NCBI GenBank assembly: GCA_963555705.1
Contig: OY743176.1
Location: forward strand, 40,470,497 to 40,534,496
Length of the DNA stretch: 64,000 bases
Source of the DNA: Ligustrum vulgare
Taxonomy: Eukaryota > Streptophyta > Magnoliopsida > Lamiales > Oleaceae
Reading direction: 5' to 3'
Part shown: in pieces, positions 26,482 to 39,262 of the stretch
How the letters are laid out: each line of letters begins with the position of its first letter
Position numbering within the stretch: position 1 is the first letter of the stretch
Position numbers and translations under genes: made by a program
The notes under the pieces: model-generated
Told to the model about the DNA's origin: nothing
The model's input: only the letters and a program-made list of their open reading frames with translations
The model's database searches: none

Positions 26482-27465
26482 ATGTCCAATTCCCATGAAA
26501 ACGCCAAAGATCGTATGTGGAGATTTTTGAATGAAGCTTTGGTTAGGTTGGATAAATTAGATGAAAGGGAAGGGAAATTGAAAAAGGGGCGATCTCAAGC
26601 AAATCGTAGTGATTATAGGCGTGATCCTAAACCTAGGGATGGAATCGGGGTTAAGAGAGGAGCTGAGATTGATCCAAAAGCAATTTTGAAAATTCAAAAA
26701 GAAATTTATGAGGAAAGATTGAGGTGTGAACGGGAGGCAGAAAAAAGATATTTGGCTAAATTACAAAGGAAGGAGGAGAAATGAAAGGCGGTAATTAGAT
26801 GGTTAGAAGAGAGTGAAAATCATGTTGAGCCTCGAGATATGAACGTTGAAAAGAAGGAGGGAGGCTTGAGGCATGAATTAGTTGAAGAGACCCCGAACTT
26901 TGTGGTAGGAGTTGAAAACGTGGAGTTATGTGAACAAAATTCAAAATATGATGAGGAATTAGAAGTTGGGGTAGAAGTTCAAATTTTGAGCTTTGAATTG
27001 GTAGATCCACATTTGAATACCATAGGGGGAGTGCATGAAATTAGTGATAAAAATCTGGAGGTAGAAGATGTGGTTGAGTTTGAAGATAAAAAAATTGAAC
27101 AAGAAGTTGCAAAAGAGAAGAGAGGTGAAGAGAAGAGCCTCGTGGTTCAAGAAGTGGAGTTGGTGGTGGTTTATCATGAATACAAGGATCCATACCTTGT
27201 ACCTCATGAAGCTAACATGTCCCTCCCCAATTTGTTTAAATCTTTTTTGCAGGTTAATTATGATTGGAAGCTTCAACCACACTACGAATGGCAAAGGGAG
27301 TTCAAGCTTCATCTCTTCCGTGTTAGCAAATCAAAGTATTCCAATTTATTGAACTCATGGCATGGAAGCAGAAATTTTCCGTTTGATCCAGGAGGTGAAG
27401 TGAAACACCAGGAACAAAGCTATGATTCGGGACGAATCATCCTAAAGAAGGAGGGTATGATGTGA
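26482..27465 (+). pseudogene. Single ORF of the nested element, one internal stop
   Basis: One reading frame from ATG 26482 to TGA 27463-27465, broken only by a TGA at 26,782-26,784. The N-terminal part is highly charged (RFLNEALVRLDKLDEREGKL). The middle is Glu/Val-rich. The C-terminal end (WHGSRNFPFDPGG) looks like the tail of a Gypsy polyprotein. No zinc knuckle, protease or RT is present, so this may be a gag-like or packaging remnant. The stop codon is inside the 3' LTR. Confidence 0.65.
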
Positions 27466-28135
27466 TCCGGACCCTCGACAATCGGAGTCATAGCAGGCTT
27501 GATGGGAAAATTCAAATATTCAAGCCAAACAAAGAAAAAACAGGACCAGTTTTGACATTACGACCGTAATGTCAAGGATCACGGCCGTAACCTATTTCAG
27601 TTACACAATTTACGGCAGTAAATGAAGACACTCACGGTCGTAAGACTGCTTCTGAACGTGCGCCGCTGATGGAAATTAAGGATTTTTCATTATTTTATTT
27701 CCTTATCAGTTTTTAGCTATTTTAGGTTAGTTAGAATTCTATTTTGAGTAAATTAGCGATTAGGGTTTTATTTTGCTTATTTATACGTCTTTTGATTCAT
27801 TGTAAAAAAGACTTTGATGATTAAATAAAACAGAGATTGAATGTTTTTCAATTGTTTAATGTGTGGATTCACATTACAAACCCAGACTTATCAAGATTGA
27901 TTATCTTGTGGCGTTCATCCCGAATTTATCAAATATTCGCGAGAATATTTGTGGCGTTCAAATCAGAGACTTATCAAGGAGATTGGGCAAATCCTTGTGG
28001 TGTTTCGAAAGTCGTGGTTCTTTATTCCGCATCGTCGAGCCATCGCGTCGTGAATATCGAGTCATGATTCATCCGTCCAACCACAACCTGAGTTCGGAAC
28101 TTTCTGGCGTTTCTTCCGTGCTTCGAACCTCATCA
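27458..28135 (+). repeat. 3' LTR of the nested element
   Basis: Same length as the 5' LTR (678 bp), with about eight transitions between them, several at CG sites inside the ACGGCCGT motifs (for example ACGACCGT and ACGGTCGT). This fits methylation-driven decay. Confidence 0.93.
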
Positions 28136-28769
28136 ATTACTGCTCCACTTTTCACCGCTCATGCCTCTTCCATTACTGCTACTTCTCCACTTCCACCAGT
28201 TTTTTTGCATTCTGCCATTCAGTCTACCACAGTGACAGCTTCATCCCAGTCAGTCAATGCTCAGCTTTCAGTCCCAACAATTACTCAACAGTTTCTTCCT
28301 GCAGCTACTATTCTGCTAGTAGTTCAGACATTACAGCAGCAGCGATCTTTCATCATGAAGCCACCTCTCGTGGTTGTTCCAACTTTTAGTCCTTTCTCTG
28401 AAATGTTGCTTGATGATATTCTTTTGAGGAACCAGGCCTTTGATGAGGGTGTGGATCATTCCTCTGGTACCTTAGCAGTGGTTCCTTCTGATAATCCTCC
28501 CATCTACCTTCAGAATGTGGAGGCTTCCGTCCCTTCTGATTCTGGTATTTATTCTGACACTGAGACCACTAGCCAGTTGGAGGTTCACCAGCAGGGTTCT
28601 TTCCGGAGATCTTCGACTGATGACTTGGTTGGTTTAGCTTAGCGTACTGAGGATGATGGATTTATTCAGGTTACTCGGAAGAAAACCCGCGTGTCACTGA
28701 TACTAGATTTCCACATACTCGGATGACGATCAGGAGTCAGTCATTGGATACCTCTTGTTCCCAGTCTCG

Positions 28770-31700
28770 ATGAGTGTCATCATATGGAATGTTAGGGGTG
28801 TAGCTAGTGCAGCTACTCGTAGGCGACTGAAGAGGTTGATTCAGCTTCATCAGGTTTATTTTTTGGTTATCTTGGAGCCCTTCGTTCTTCAGGAGATATT
28901 TGATTACACTAGATGGTTGCTTCGTTTTGATATTGGGATGCAAAGTATCTGTACATTAGAGTTGAGGATCCCAGACTGTCACGGCCTATTTTCTTGACTT
29001 CTGTCTATGCTGGTTGCACGACATCTGGTAGGAGGGACTTGTGGGAGGGTCTTCACCACATCTCCCTAAATATGGATGGTTCGTAGATAGTCGGGGGGGG
29101 GGGGGACTTTAATGTTATTGCTCATGATGGTGAGCGCACGGGCCATAACACCAGGGATACAGGTACATCAGCTTTCTCTAACATGATGCTTGATTGTGGT
29201 TTGGAGGATGCGGGGTTCACTGGTAGCAGATACACTTGGACCAATGGTTAGGTTTGGAAGAGATTGGATAGGATCCTGATTAATTCTGTAGCTGCTGGTT
29301 TCTGTCGACAGCTCACTGTTAGGCACTTGAATCAGACTTCATCTGATCATGCACCTCTTCTACTTCACTGGGATGATGAGGATGATTTGGGGCCTAGACC
29401 TTTTCGATTCCTCAATGTTTGGACCAAGCACCATGACTTCTCAGCCTTTGTCTCTCAAAATTGGTCATACCCTACACATCTTACGGGGGTGGCTGCTCTC
29501 TGGGAGAAGTTCTTCAAGAAAAAGAAGGGTCTACGTTGGTGGAACTGACATGTATTCAGAGACATTTTTCAGAGGGTGTAGGATACTGAACGTAGGGTGG
29601 ATGAGGTCGAGATTGAGTATGACTTGGACCCCACCCTGGAGCACTATGACTCCCTACATCAGGCTCAGGATGATCTGAACTGGACCTTGGCTATTGAGGA
29701 GGGTTATTGGAAGCAAAAAGCTGGTTGCGATGGTTCAGGGACGACGAAATAAATCATGCATCAGGTCTGTTACGACCCATTCAGGGGCTGTGCTATCTAC
29801 TACTACTGATATTTAGTCTTCAGCTATTACTTTCTTCCAGGATCTCGTGTCTTCTCAGTCATAGCCTTTTGGAGCCCATCAGAGCTGATATTATTCCTAG
29901 GCTAGTAACGCATGAAGACAATATGGCACTAAACCGCCCCCCTTCGATTGATGAGATACAGGAGGCAATTTTCAGCATTGATTCTGATACTGTCCCTGGT
30001 CTAGATGGTTTCTCATCCTTGTTCTTTCAGAAGTGTTGGGATGTTATTCAGGATGATGTTGTCAATGCAGTTTTGGATTTCTTTGAGGGTAGAGTTCTGC
30101 CTAGGGGTTTTGCTGCTACTTCCATTGTTCTAGTCCCTAAGAGGGATGGAGCCTGCAGGTGGACTGATTTCAGGCGTATTAGCTTGTGCACTGTGTTCAA
30201 TAAGCTCATCACTAAGCTTTTGAACAACAGACTCAGTTTGTTGATGCCTCGTATTATCTCTCCTTAGCAAAGTGGCTTTATCCTTGGTAGGCTTATTGGG
30301 GATAATACTTTGTTAACTCAAGAGCTTCTCTTTACTTTGGATGATAAAGTAAGAGGGCGAAATACTATGCTGAAGCTTGACATGGCTAAAGCATATGATC
30401 GCATGGATTGGGGTTTTCTCTACTCAGTGTTGGAGAGTTTTGTTTTTGACCAGTTGTAGATTGATAGGATCAGGAGATGTGTTTCTGGGTGTATTTTTTT
30501 GGTGCTCCTTAACGGGCGCCCATGTGGTTTCTTTCCTTTCTCGCGAGGGCTCAGACAGGGAGATCCTATATCGCCAACTCTTTTCATCATCGCTACGGAT
30601 TACTTTTGATGCCTACTCACGGCGCAGTTTGAGAGGTATCCCAGTATGGCGTTTCGACATGGGGGTAATTCTCTAGTCTCTCACTTATCTTTTGCTGATG
30701 AAATGATCATTTTTGCCAATGGCTAGAAACAGTCAGTTAAGAGAGTATTTGAGTACTTGGAGCACTATAGACAAGAGTGGACTCATTCTTCCTAGACAGG
30801 CCTCTATCAGTCAAATTAGACGGCTTGAGCATTTAACAGGATTCAGACATCACGAGCAGCCTTTCACTTATCTGGGGGTTCCTTTATACAAGGGAGCCAA
30901 GTGGATGTTCCTTTATGATGAGCTCGTCCAAAAGGTCAAGAGCAGGATTCCTGGTTGGGCATCTCGGTTGCTTTTCCCAGGAGGACGTATTACTTTACTT
31001 AGATCAGTCCTCAGCTCTCTGCCTCTACAGCTTCTTCAGATCCTGCAGCCTACTAAGGCTATACTGAAGAAGCTAGAGAGAATCTTTGCACGCTTCCTTT
31101 GGGATTCCAAGGAGGGTGCTCATCGCTTGCATTGGAGGAGATGGAAGGATTTATGCCTTCCTACTGATGAGGGTGGTCTTGGCTTCAGATGCCTAGAGGA
31201 TATGGTTGATACTTTCTCTACGAAGCTATGGTGGTTTTTTAGATTGCAGAGATCCTTTTGGGCTCAGTTCATGCTGGGCAAATATTGTATGGGGGCTCAT
31301 CCTACACTTGCTATTATTCCACACTCGGCTTCTCATGCTTGGAAGAGGCTGAAAAGGGTTGGACCACTTACTGAGCCACATATTGCATGGCATCTTGGTG
31401 CAGGACAAATATTTTTCTGGCATGATTGTTGGATGGGTGATACTACCTTGGCAGCTTTGTTCCTAGACAGACATCACTCATCGGCGAGTGTGCAAGGTTT
31501 TTTTGATGACACTGGATGGGATATTGACCATCTTATTCAGGTCCTTCCACCTATTTTAGCTGCACAGATATGGGCAATTCCGTTATGTGTTGACACTCCT
31601 GATTGGATTGTTTGGAGGGATACTTCTGATGGTTGATTTGCTACCAAGTCAGCTTGACATTTGGTTCGGGCAGCTCATCAGACCCAGGATTCCTATCGTC

Positions 31701-32730
31701 TGATGTGGAGTTCTACCCTACCTGTCACGGTCTCTTTCTTCACTTGGAGCTTGTGGCAGGGGCTCATCCCTATTGATACAGTTATTCAAAGGCGTATTGG
31801 ATGCCACTTAGCATCCAGATGTCAGCGTTGCTCACAGATTGAGATAATTACGCATATTTTCACAGGAAACACTATTTCAGATCAGGTTTGGAACCACTTT
31901 GGAGATATTTTCCAGGTTTCCATGATTTTGAGCTAGGATGTCAGGTAGAGGTTCCAGCAATGGAGGTACTCTGGACACTATGTTCGACTGGGCCATATTT
32001 GCACCATTATCCCCTTGTCATACTTTGGTTCCTATGGATCGAGAGAAATGATGCGAAGTACAGGGGCATTCGGATGGAGCCAAGGAGGATTATTTGGAGA
32101 GTATACCGGATGCTCTCATTCTTACATACTGGGCGACTCCTTAGATCACAACATTGGCACGGGGACACAACCGTTGCCTCTTTATTTGGTATTAGTTTTG
32201 CTCCCTCTACACCATTTCCCCCTATTTTGGTACTTTAGCGTACTCCCTCGGTGGGAACCTTCAAGCTTAACACTGATGGATGCGCTAAGGACAGTGCAGC
32301 TAGTGGATGGGGTATTATTAGGGATCATGGCGGGCACTGTATATGGTCTTTTTCTGCAGTCTATGGGGGCTGCCTTATTCTTGACGCTAAGCTGCGGGCT
32401 ATCCTGGATGGAGTTCTTCTTGCTCGCAGATTGGGGATTACAGTTATTTAGGTTGAGGCTGATTTTTTAGTGGCTATCCATTGTATCATCCGAGGAGGTG
32501 GACCTTGGAGGATTCAGGGCATCCTTAGACAGATCAGAGACATCCTTCAGTTTGACAATGATACTATTTCCCATATCTACCGTGAGGGTGATCAGGTTAC
32601 TAATGCGCTTGCATCAGAGGGTTGGGATCAGAGACACTATCAGGAGTATGGACCGCATGATCTACCTCGCAGACTCAGGTCACTTGTACAGATCGACAGA
32701 TATGGCCTACCCAACTACAAAGGGCTATAG
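28770..32730 (+). pseudogene. LINE ORF2: endonuclease, RT, zf-RVT, RNase H, inactivated
   Basis: It starts MSVIIWNVRGVASAATRRRL (endonuclease). The GGDFNVI site at about 29,092-29,125 is disrupted by a run of 13 G. SDHAPLLLHW follows. RT blocks include PGLDGFSS (about 29,995) and [14 protein letters not shown] sequence at about 30,550. The active-site box reads FADE, not FADD (about 30,693-30,704), followed by an in-frame TAG. The zf-RVT region (31,640-31,910; LPVTVSFFTWSLWQGLIPID) and an RNase H domain (32,251-32,730; NTDGCAKDSAASGWGIIRD) complete it. Many stops and frame shifts make it non-functional. The RNase H marks it as the plant L1 subtype that acquired this domain. Confidence 0.88.
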
Positions 32731-33378
32731 CTTAGGCTTTATTTTACTTGTACTTTTCATTACTTTTATTGTTAGGGAGCTGAAGTCCTATATTTATTGG
32801 TTCCTTTGCTTTCTTGGAGGTTAGGTTTATGTCCCCCTCCTTTCATGTACTATCTACTATTAATGTTAGCTCCTGACCCGCATGAGGATAAACTGTGAAC
32901 GACCCAAACTATTAAAAAATAAACAAATAAATAAATAGATAGATAGATAGATATGTAAATTATGCGTGTTTTTATAAATTTACCGTTCTAAATGTATCGA
33001 TACTTTTGTATATTATGTTTAAACGAATTTTAGCACTTATTTTCAAATTCTAATTGTTAGTAACTAATTGTCATGTATCGATGATACATGCAGAGGAATT
33101 AAGTAAATTTTCGGTTTTCTAATAGAGAATCAATGGTGTGAAAATGTTACTTTAGTTTTTCTGATAATTATGAAGTATAGGATGGTGAATAAAATTGGGA
33201 ATAAAATCAATAAATACAGTACTAGATTTTTACCAATTTTAATTACCTAATTGTTTGCCATACCACAACTATAGAAAATTCATTTTTATTCAATTTCAAC
33301 ATATTATTATTGAAAAATGAAAAAAATTATATAGAAAATTTTGTGCGTCACAGCCGGAGGATTGAGTTGAGTTGGGTT

Positions 33379-33410
33379 GGGGGGGGGGAGAGAGAGAGAG
33401 AGAGAGAGAG
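33379..33410. repeat. Poly(G) plus (AG)11 microsatellite
   Basis: Ten G followed by eleven AG units. Confidence 0.95.
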
Positions 33411-34740
33411 TTTGTCTCGATGGGTTCAATGGGGGTGGGTGGGCGCATGGGGGATGAGCTCTCTTATTTGGTTTCCAATCGTGTCCTTGCTAACTGTGCT
33501 AAAGATCGGAATTGGTGGAGCAAGGCAAGTGTGGAGGTGTGGTGTTGAGTAGGTGGCAGTGGACGTCAGGGTAGGTGGCAGTGGTGGTGGGCGTCGGTGG
33601 TTGGAAATTTCTGGGAGATAGTGATGTTCATTTTGAATCAGATTAACTTGGGGATGGGTTGAGGAACTAATCTGAATTGATTGGTTAGTATTGCATAGGT
33701 AGGGTATGGGTTGTTTGGGTTATATTATTAATTAAATTGAATTAGTACCTGACTGATGCATAAAATATTTACAAACTTGTTTTTTGAATTGTTGATTTTA
33801 ATTCCTATTGTGGTGTAATTACCTCTTAAATGGGGTTTCAATTATCAATTTTGGAGGCACAAATTAGAGAGTATTATGCCAAAATTCAAGAACACATCAA
33901 GAACATAAAGATCATTAATCCGGGTTGAAGATTCAAGAAGAAGATATCAATCCAATCAATTTCTTCCATTGTTTTAATTTTCGAGCGGTTTTCTTCCAAT
34001 TCTTTTTGTGTAATTCATATTTAAAGATGTTAGGATATATTTCTCTTATATATTGGATGAAGATGAACCCTAGTTGTTATTTATCTTAATTCAACGTTCA
34101 TAATTTAGTATTTCTTGCATTTCTTGATTTATCTTGCATTCCCATTGTATTATTTGATTGCTTGATCTCCAATTAGATAATTCGTTGCTTGTTGTAGTCT
34201 TGAAAAAGTCACAATAGATCTAGAACACGATAAAATAAAGACACGAAGACTTGATATTAGGATAACAATATGACGTCTGCAATCCCTTTGATAAGTGCAT
34301 GCTTTAATGCGTTAAGAACATTTATATTCAGATTACGAATAGATTTGAGTCATGTTTGTGATATATTTAATTTGTCTTGGAAAAAAATTAAATATGTTAT
34401 ATTTATCGATTGTCTAGAACGCATGATTGAGCTAAATTACATAATTGAGAATTGAAATAGATATCATTAAGTGGATTCAAATTCCAATACATTCACTCAT
34501 TATATTTACAAATTACTTTATTTCTTTGTAATTTTAGAATGATTCAGCAAAATCATCTTTTATATTTCTACATTTAATCGATACTAGATTATTAATTAAT
34601 TGAATAGGAAACTAGTTCCTCATGGGACAATACTCTTAACTCAAAAATCTTATCACTTGTACAACGATCGTGTACACTTGCAGGATTTATCCAAACAAGT
34701 TTTTCGCACTGTTTTCGGAGAATAACGGATTTACTATAGT
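33411..34740. other. Intergenic DNA without recognised features
   Basis: A GT/GG-rich patch at 33,420-33,640 is followed by AT-rich DNA. Probably part of the non-coding end of the Gypsy remnant that follows, but I see no LTR boundary. Confidence 0.35.
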
Positions 34741-37115
34741 AATTAGTTAGCTCCACTAGCACAACAAATTCCAAATCAGCCAGGAGCAGTTGTTAATGAG
34801 GCCCTAGCTGTAGTTGGGGATTATGTAAATCCTGCACCCACCCCAGTACAATAAATAATTATTTATCCACCTTTTTGAACAGGCCAACTGCCATCTTCAA
34901 CTTCATGTAATAATTTTTTTCCAAAATCATCAAGACATAAGATTCTTTGGAAAAGCCAACTAAAAATCTGCTTGAACACATTCAGAATGGTTACGCTCAC
35001 TACCTCTTGAGAGCATTCTTTTTTGGAGTGACACAGTGCAGAATTTCACCATGAAATTTTTTCCACCTTCTCAAGTTCTCCAAATTACGAATGAAGTTCA
35101 TACTTTTAAGCAGAGAGATCTTGAAAGTTATCTAGAAGCATGGAAATGGTTCAAAGAATATTTCTGGAAGTCTCCGAATCTAGACATTCAAAAAAATGCT
35201 CAAGTCTACATATTCTATTCACTATTTCATCCTATTTATCGGAATATGATTTATGCTTTAGCAAGCGGATTTGTGATAAACTTACAAATAGAATGGACAC
35301 ATGAGTTGTATGAAAGAATGGTAGAAAATCAGTCTATGTGGCCAACTAAAAGAGAAATGCCTAGGAAGCAGCGAGTGTTCATAATTTTAATGCAATCACA
35401 GCACTAGCAGCCAATTTGGAATTGCTAACAAAGAAAACAGACAACCTAACTTAGAATGTGAGTGTTGTTCACCAACAAGCACCAATTTTTGAGGGTTGTC
35501 GGGAAGATCATACAACTTTTAGTTGTTCTTTAGCATCAACACATGTTTATCAGATTGAAGAAGTCAGTTATGCGAAGAATTATCCAAGGCAGTAGAATAA
35601 TCCATTCTCAAACACATACAATTCAGGGTGGAAGAATCATCTAAACTTTTCGTGGAGTAATGGTCTGGGTCAGAAAAATCAAACTCGGAGCAATCCACCA
35701 AGGTTCTGGAAGCAATAAGAGAAGAAGTCAGTTTAGGAGGATTTAATGATACAATAATCACAAAGAGTGAAATAGAATTCCAAAATCAGCAGGCTTCAAT
35801 AAAAAAATTTGGAGTCTCGGATGGGATAGATGGAATATGCATTAGCCAATAAAACATAAGGTACCGTACCAAGCGACAAAAAAAAGAACCCATGTGAACA
35901 TGCATTAGGGGTTAAAGCTAGGAATTATGCTGTTATTGAGACACCATCAGCTACATTTACAAACCCTGTTTGAGAATATGTGCTGCCATTTCCTCAAAGG
36001 CTTCGAAAAACAACCAAAGGATGAACAACTTCACGCCATAACTACGAGGAGTGGAACTCAGTTGCCAGAGGTCACGGTGAAGATGAAAGGAATTCAATGG
36101 GATCAGGTAACTACCATTGGTAAGGAACAAGTGCTTAATTCCGAAGAATCAAAAAAGGAGAAATAGGAAGATGCTTCAGAAAATTCACAAGTTAAAGAAA
36201 CCATTCCTGTTAAGGCATATGCACCTCCAATCCCATTTTCTCAAAGGTTGCAGAGTAATAAATTGGAAAAACAATTCAAGAAGTTCTTGGATGCCCTAAG
36301 ATAGCTTCATATCAACATCCCATTCATTGATGACATTATGCAAATGCCAAATTATGCTAAATTTCTAAAAGAGATGTTGACAAAAAAGAGGAATTTGCCA
36401 CCAGATGAAGATGGGGCATTGATAGAAGAACATAACGCAGTCCTACAGCATAAGCTCTCTCCTAAACTTAAAAGATTTAGTGAGTTTCACTTTACCTTAA
36501 TCTACAAGAGATTTACATAATTTAAATGCTTTAATTGATTTTGGAGCAAGTATTAACTTAATGCTACTGTCAACTTACAAAAAATTAGGATTGGGAGATC
36601 CAAAAGCGACTTCGATAATCTTATAGCTAGCTGACAGAACACTCAAGCACCCTTATGGAGTGGTTGAAGATATGCTTATCGAAGTTAGTGATCTCATCTT
36701 TCTAGCTAATTTAATCATTCTAGATATAGAGGAAGATCATAACATCCTGATGATCTTAGGAAGACCATTCATAGCAACTAGATGATGTTTAATGAATTTT
36801 GAAATGAGTGAAATAATCCTGAGGGTGGAGGAAAGCAACAAAGATTTAGCATGAACCATGCACTCAAATAACCTTCATATCTCGAGGAATATAAAAGGAT
36901 TAACATCAAAGAAGTGGAAGACTAGAAAGGTCAAAAGAGGAAGAAAATAGATAACGGACATGGACTAGTTGAGTGGGACATTAATGGAAACCTAATAATC
37001 AAGAAGCTGAAAGATGAATCAAAGAATGTCTGCATGTGCATGATTGAAAACTCTCTTTTCAAGCCATCATAAATAGCCAGAACATCAAAGTCATGCTACA
37101 ACTATAAACAAGCGC
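34740..37115 (+). pseudogene. Athila-like Ty3/Gypsy gag-protease remnant
   Basis: The gag part at 35,036-35,407 has FFPPSQVLQITNEVHTF and LESYLEAWKWFKE, diverged forms of the plant Gypsy retrotrans_gag motif. At 36,338-36,520, MPNYAKFLKEMLTKKRNLP precedes the protease, as in Athila elements. At about 36,530-36,800 a retropepsin-like stretch reads DFGASINLM (normally D.GAS) and ILGRPFIAT, with stops inside. RT and integrase are absent, and the segment ends near AGCGCTTATTGGGAGGTAACC at about 37,110. Confidence 0.75.
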
Positions 37116-37369
37116 TTATTGGGAGGTAACCTTATTTTCGTTCCATTTTATTTGTTTGTTAAAATTTTATTACTTTTATTTATTCTGATTTCTAGAATAG
37201 ATTATTTAGTAATTTTTATTGCTTTATTGATATGGTATTATCATCCTATTATGTTTCTCCCTTAGGACCTTGAATTTATTGTTGGTTATTTCGATTGTTT
37301 GAGCTAAGTAATACATTTTCTAGGTTATTTGATATTTAATGTTTAATCTGACCGCTATATGCAAGAGCA

Positions 37370-38628
37370 TGACATCGCGAAACACTCAAACCAACATCAA
37401 CCAAAGGAAAAGCATGATAAAAAGATTGTCTAGCCACCACCCATAGAGCCTAGAATCTATACTATTACAATTGGTCCTATATCCTATAATGCGGGATTTA
37501 CAATTGATCTATTATAGACTCGAAAAACAAATACAAGAATAAACCATTGGCCACAAACAATCGATAAAACCTAATGTCATTCATATAAATAAATGCATCA
37601 TAATATTTAAACATTCATATAAACATCGCCCAAAACTATAAATCATACATTCTTTAAAGATTGAATTCAAATTAGTATTTAATTAAATACCTAGTCAGGC
37701 TTTGATACCAATTGTTGGAAAATGATTCCAAGAAAGTGTTCAAATATTTTTTTTTTTTTTACTTTTCTCTGAAAAAACATCGCCCTGGAATTTAATTAAT
37801 TACTAAACTAATTAAAACTACCTTGAAGGTGCACAGCGGAGTTCGAGAAAAATATATTGGACTGGACCATCGTAAAATTAATTCTCTAGCATGACCGTGC
37901 TTAGGAATTGAGATTTCATATGACTATCATATGGATTGTCTTAATATATCTTGGATGGTATTTATTATGTAACAATCCTTAGGGTCTTTGATATACTATA
38001 AGTGAGATCAATCATTGATATGATCAATAACTTTGCATGTTAGGAACCAAAGGAAAATGAGTTAATAAATAACGTATTGCAAGAGGAATCCGTTGCTCTA
38101 ATTGTGGAGTTAAGGAGATCGCTTAAATATTCTAAGTGCAAGTATTATTTCGGGAATCTAAGCTTAGTATTTAACATTCGATGTTAAATAGAAATCATAG
38201 CAATAAGAATATTGATTTAAGCAAAGTGAATAGTTAATTAGGTGAAACAGTTAATTATATGTCTAATTAATTATCGATCTCAAATTGTGACAAACTATTA
38301 CTCACGATTCAACTAGTCACGACGATTAAGTTAAATCACATATTCTTAATAATTAGAGTAATAATCAAATGAACTTCAATAGAATAATGTGCTTATCTTT
38401 ATTCAAGGTTCAAGACTAGAATATTTTTGGTTGAAATAAAATATTAATCTTTTGTACATCGAAAGTACTAATATTATATTATCTTTAAACAATCGAAGGC
38501 CCTTCATTACAGCTTCCATATAATAATGAGTTGCAAATTTAAATAAACTTCAAATATTATATCAAATATAAATAATCGTTTATTACATTTCAGTAAATTT
38601 CTAACGCTTTTGGGCACATATCCCAACA
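37370..38628 (-). mobile_element. Copia-type 5' LTR with primer site (minus strand), remainder lost
   Basis: The LTR at 37713-38628 (916 bp) on the minus strand starts TGTTGGGATATGTGCCC and ends TTTTCCAACA. Directly beside it, 37699-37710 is the reverse complement of TGGTATCAAAGC, a tRNA-Met-type primer site, so this is the 5' LTR. Only a few hundred bases of leader remain to the left before Athila-like sequence. The second LTR and coding region are missing. Confidence 0.7.
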
Positions 38629-38643
38629 TAATTATCCAATGTT

Positions 38644-39262
38644 ATGCCTCAAGACATTATTCAAGAAATTTTAAGCACACAGCCAAATCTTAGTGATGAT
38701 AAGATCTTCTCTAAACTTAATTCTTCTAGTGATTTCAATCTTAAAAGTAGTGCTGATCAATTTAGAGAGAAGCAAGAGTCACAAATTCTTTACATGTTTA
38801 TTCGGAACAAATGGCTACCTCCAAAAATTTCTTTCTTCAATTGGAGAATCTGGGATAATAGAATCTATGTTGACAAAGTGTTTCAAAAAAGGTTCAACAT
38901 TTAATTGGCATCCAAATGTTTATGCTGCAGAAGTGAAGAATTAATAAATCATTTATTTTTGAAAGGAAAGTTGGCTAAGGAAGTATGGAAAACTCTGTAT
39001 GATAAAAATTCATAATCAATCCCCGTAATGAAAATCCTAGAACTGTCGTCACATCTTTGCTAATTCATACTAAAGCCAATCCCGGCTAGCTGATATCCCT
39101 CGTTCCTTTTATGACTCTGTGGTTTGTTGGATGGAAAGGAATAATGCCAAGTACAAAGACCGCAAGATGATCTTCTATAGAATTGCTCAACTTATCTTAA
39201 ATCAAACAACCCAAAAGCAAAAATATAGAATTGAAGACTTCATCATGATCTTAACACATTAA
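38644..39262 (+). pseudogene. LINE ORF2 C-terminal (zf-RVT) fragment
   Basis: An open piece 38,644-38,904 has MFIRNKWLPPKISFFNWRIW and a following Cys-rich part (ASKCLCCRSEELINHLFLKG after a stop at 38,902-38,904), the zf-RVT pattern of plant LINEs. A later piece at about 39,115-39,260 reads WMERNNAKYKDRKMIFYRIA, the usual downstream block. No RT or endonuclease is present. It is distinct from the two larger LINEs. Confidence 0.7.

Larger units (their letters stand above)
25371..28135 (+). mobile_element. Young non-autonomous LTR retrotransposon nested in the LINE
   Basis: Two 678-bp LTRs (25371-26048 and 27458-28135) begin TGATGTGATCC and end CCTCATCA, flanked by the 5-bp target duplication ATTAC at 25366-25370 and 28136-28140. 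I count about eight differences between LTRs, all transitions, so insertion is recent. The internal region (about 1.4 kb) has a tRNA-Met-type primer site, one ORF without protease, RT or integrase, and a purine-rich tract (AAGAAGGAGGG) just before the 3' LTR. Movement would need enzymes supplied in trans. Confidence 0.95.
22699..28724 (+). pseudogene. LINE ORF1 with DUF4283-like and CCHC domains, interrupted
   Basis: It starts MDPPPPPPVDPPPLPP and is Pro-rich. Several stops break 22,974-23,846. It reopens at 23,846-24,883 with a DUF4283-like domain (about 24,500-24,800; LVGKFMNMKPPINKV, LFLKPSWYIDGCLMRAIKW). A frame shift near 24,800 leads to a segment (24,867-25,229) with the CCHC_4 zinc knuckle CIRCRHLGHIFDKC at about 25,057-25,098. 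The nested LTR element splits the gene at 25,366. The Ser/Thr/Pro-rich tail resumes after 28,140 and ends at about 28,724. ORF1 proteins of this class bind element RNA. Confidence 0.8.
22661..32947 (+). mobile_element. LINE with C-terminal RNase H, split by a nested LTR element
   Basis: ORF1 (22,699 to about 28,724) and ORF2 (28,770-32,730) follow plant L1 order. A 3' UTR runs into an A-rich tail with AAATAAATAAATAGATAG repeats at 32,912-32,947. The flanking words AATAGATATG (22,651-22,660) and TAGATATG (32,948-32,955) are a possible target duplication blurred by the GATA repeats. The LTR element at 25,371-28,135 inserted into ORF1. Without it the LINE is about 7.5 kb. Both ORFs are broken. 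Confidence 0.85.

Noticed and set aside
25750..28642. Repeated ORFs starting MNVFQLFNVWIHITNPDLSR at 25,750 and 27,837
   Set aside because: They lie in the two LTRs of one element; the longer frame after the second merely runs on into LINE ORF1.
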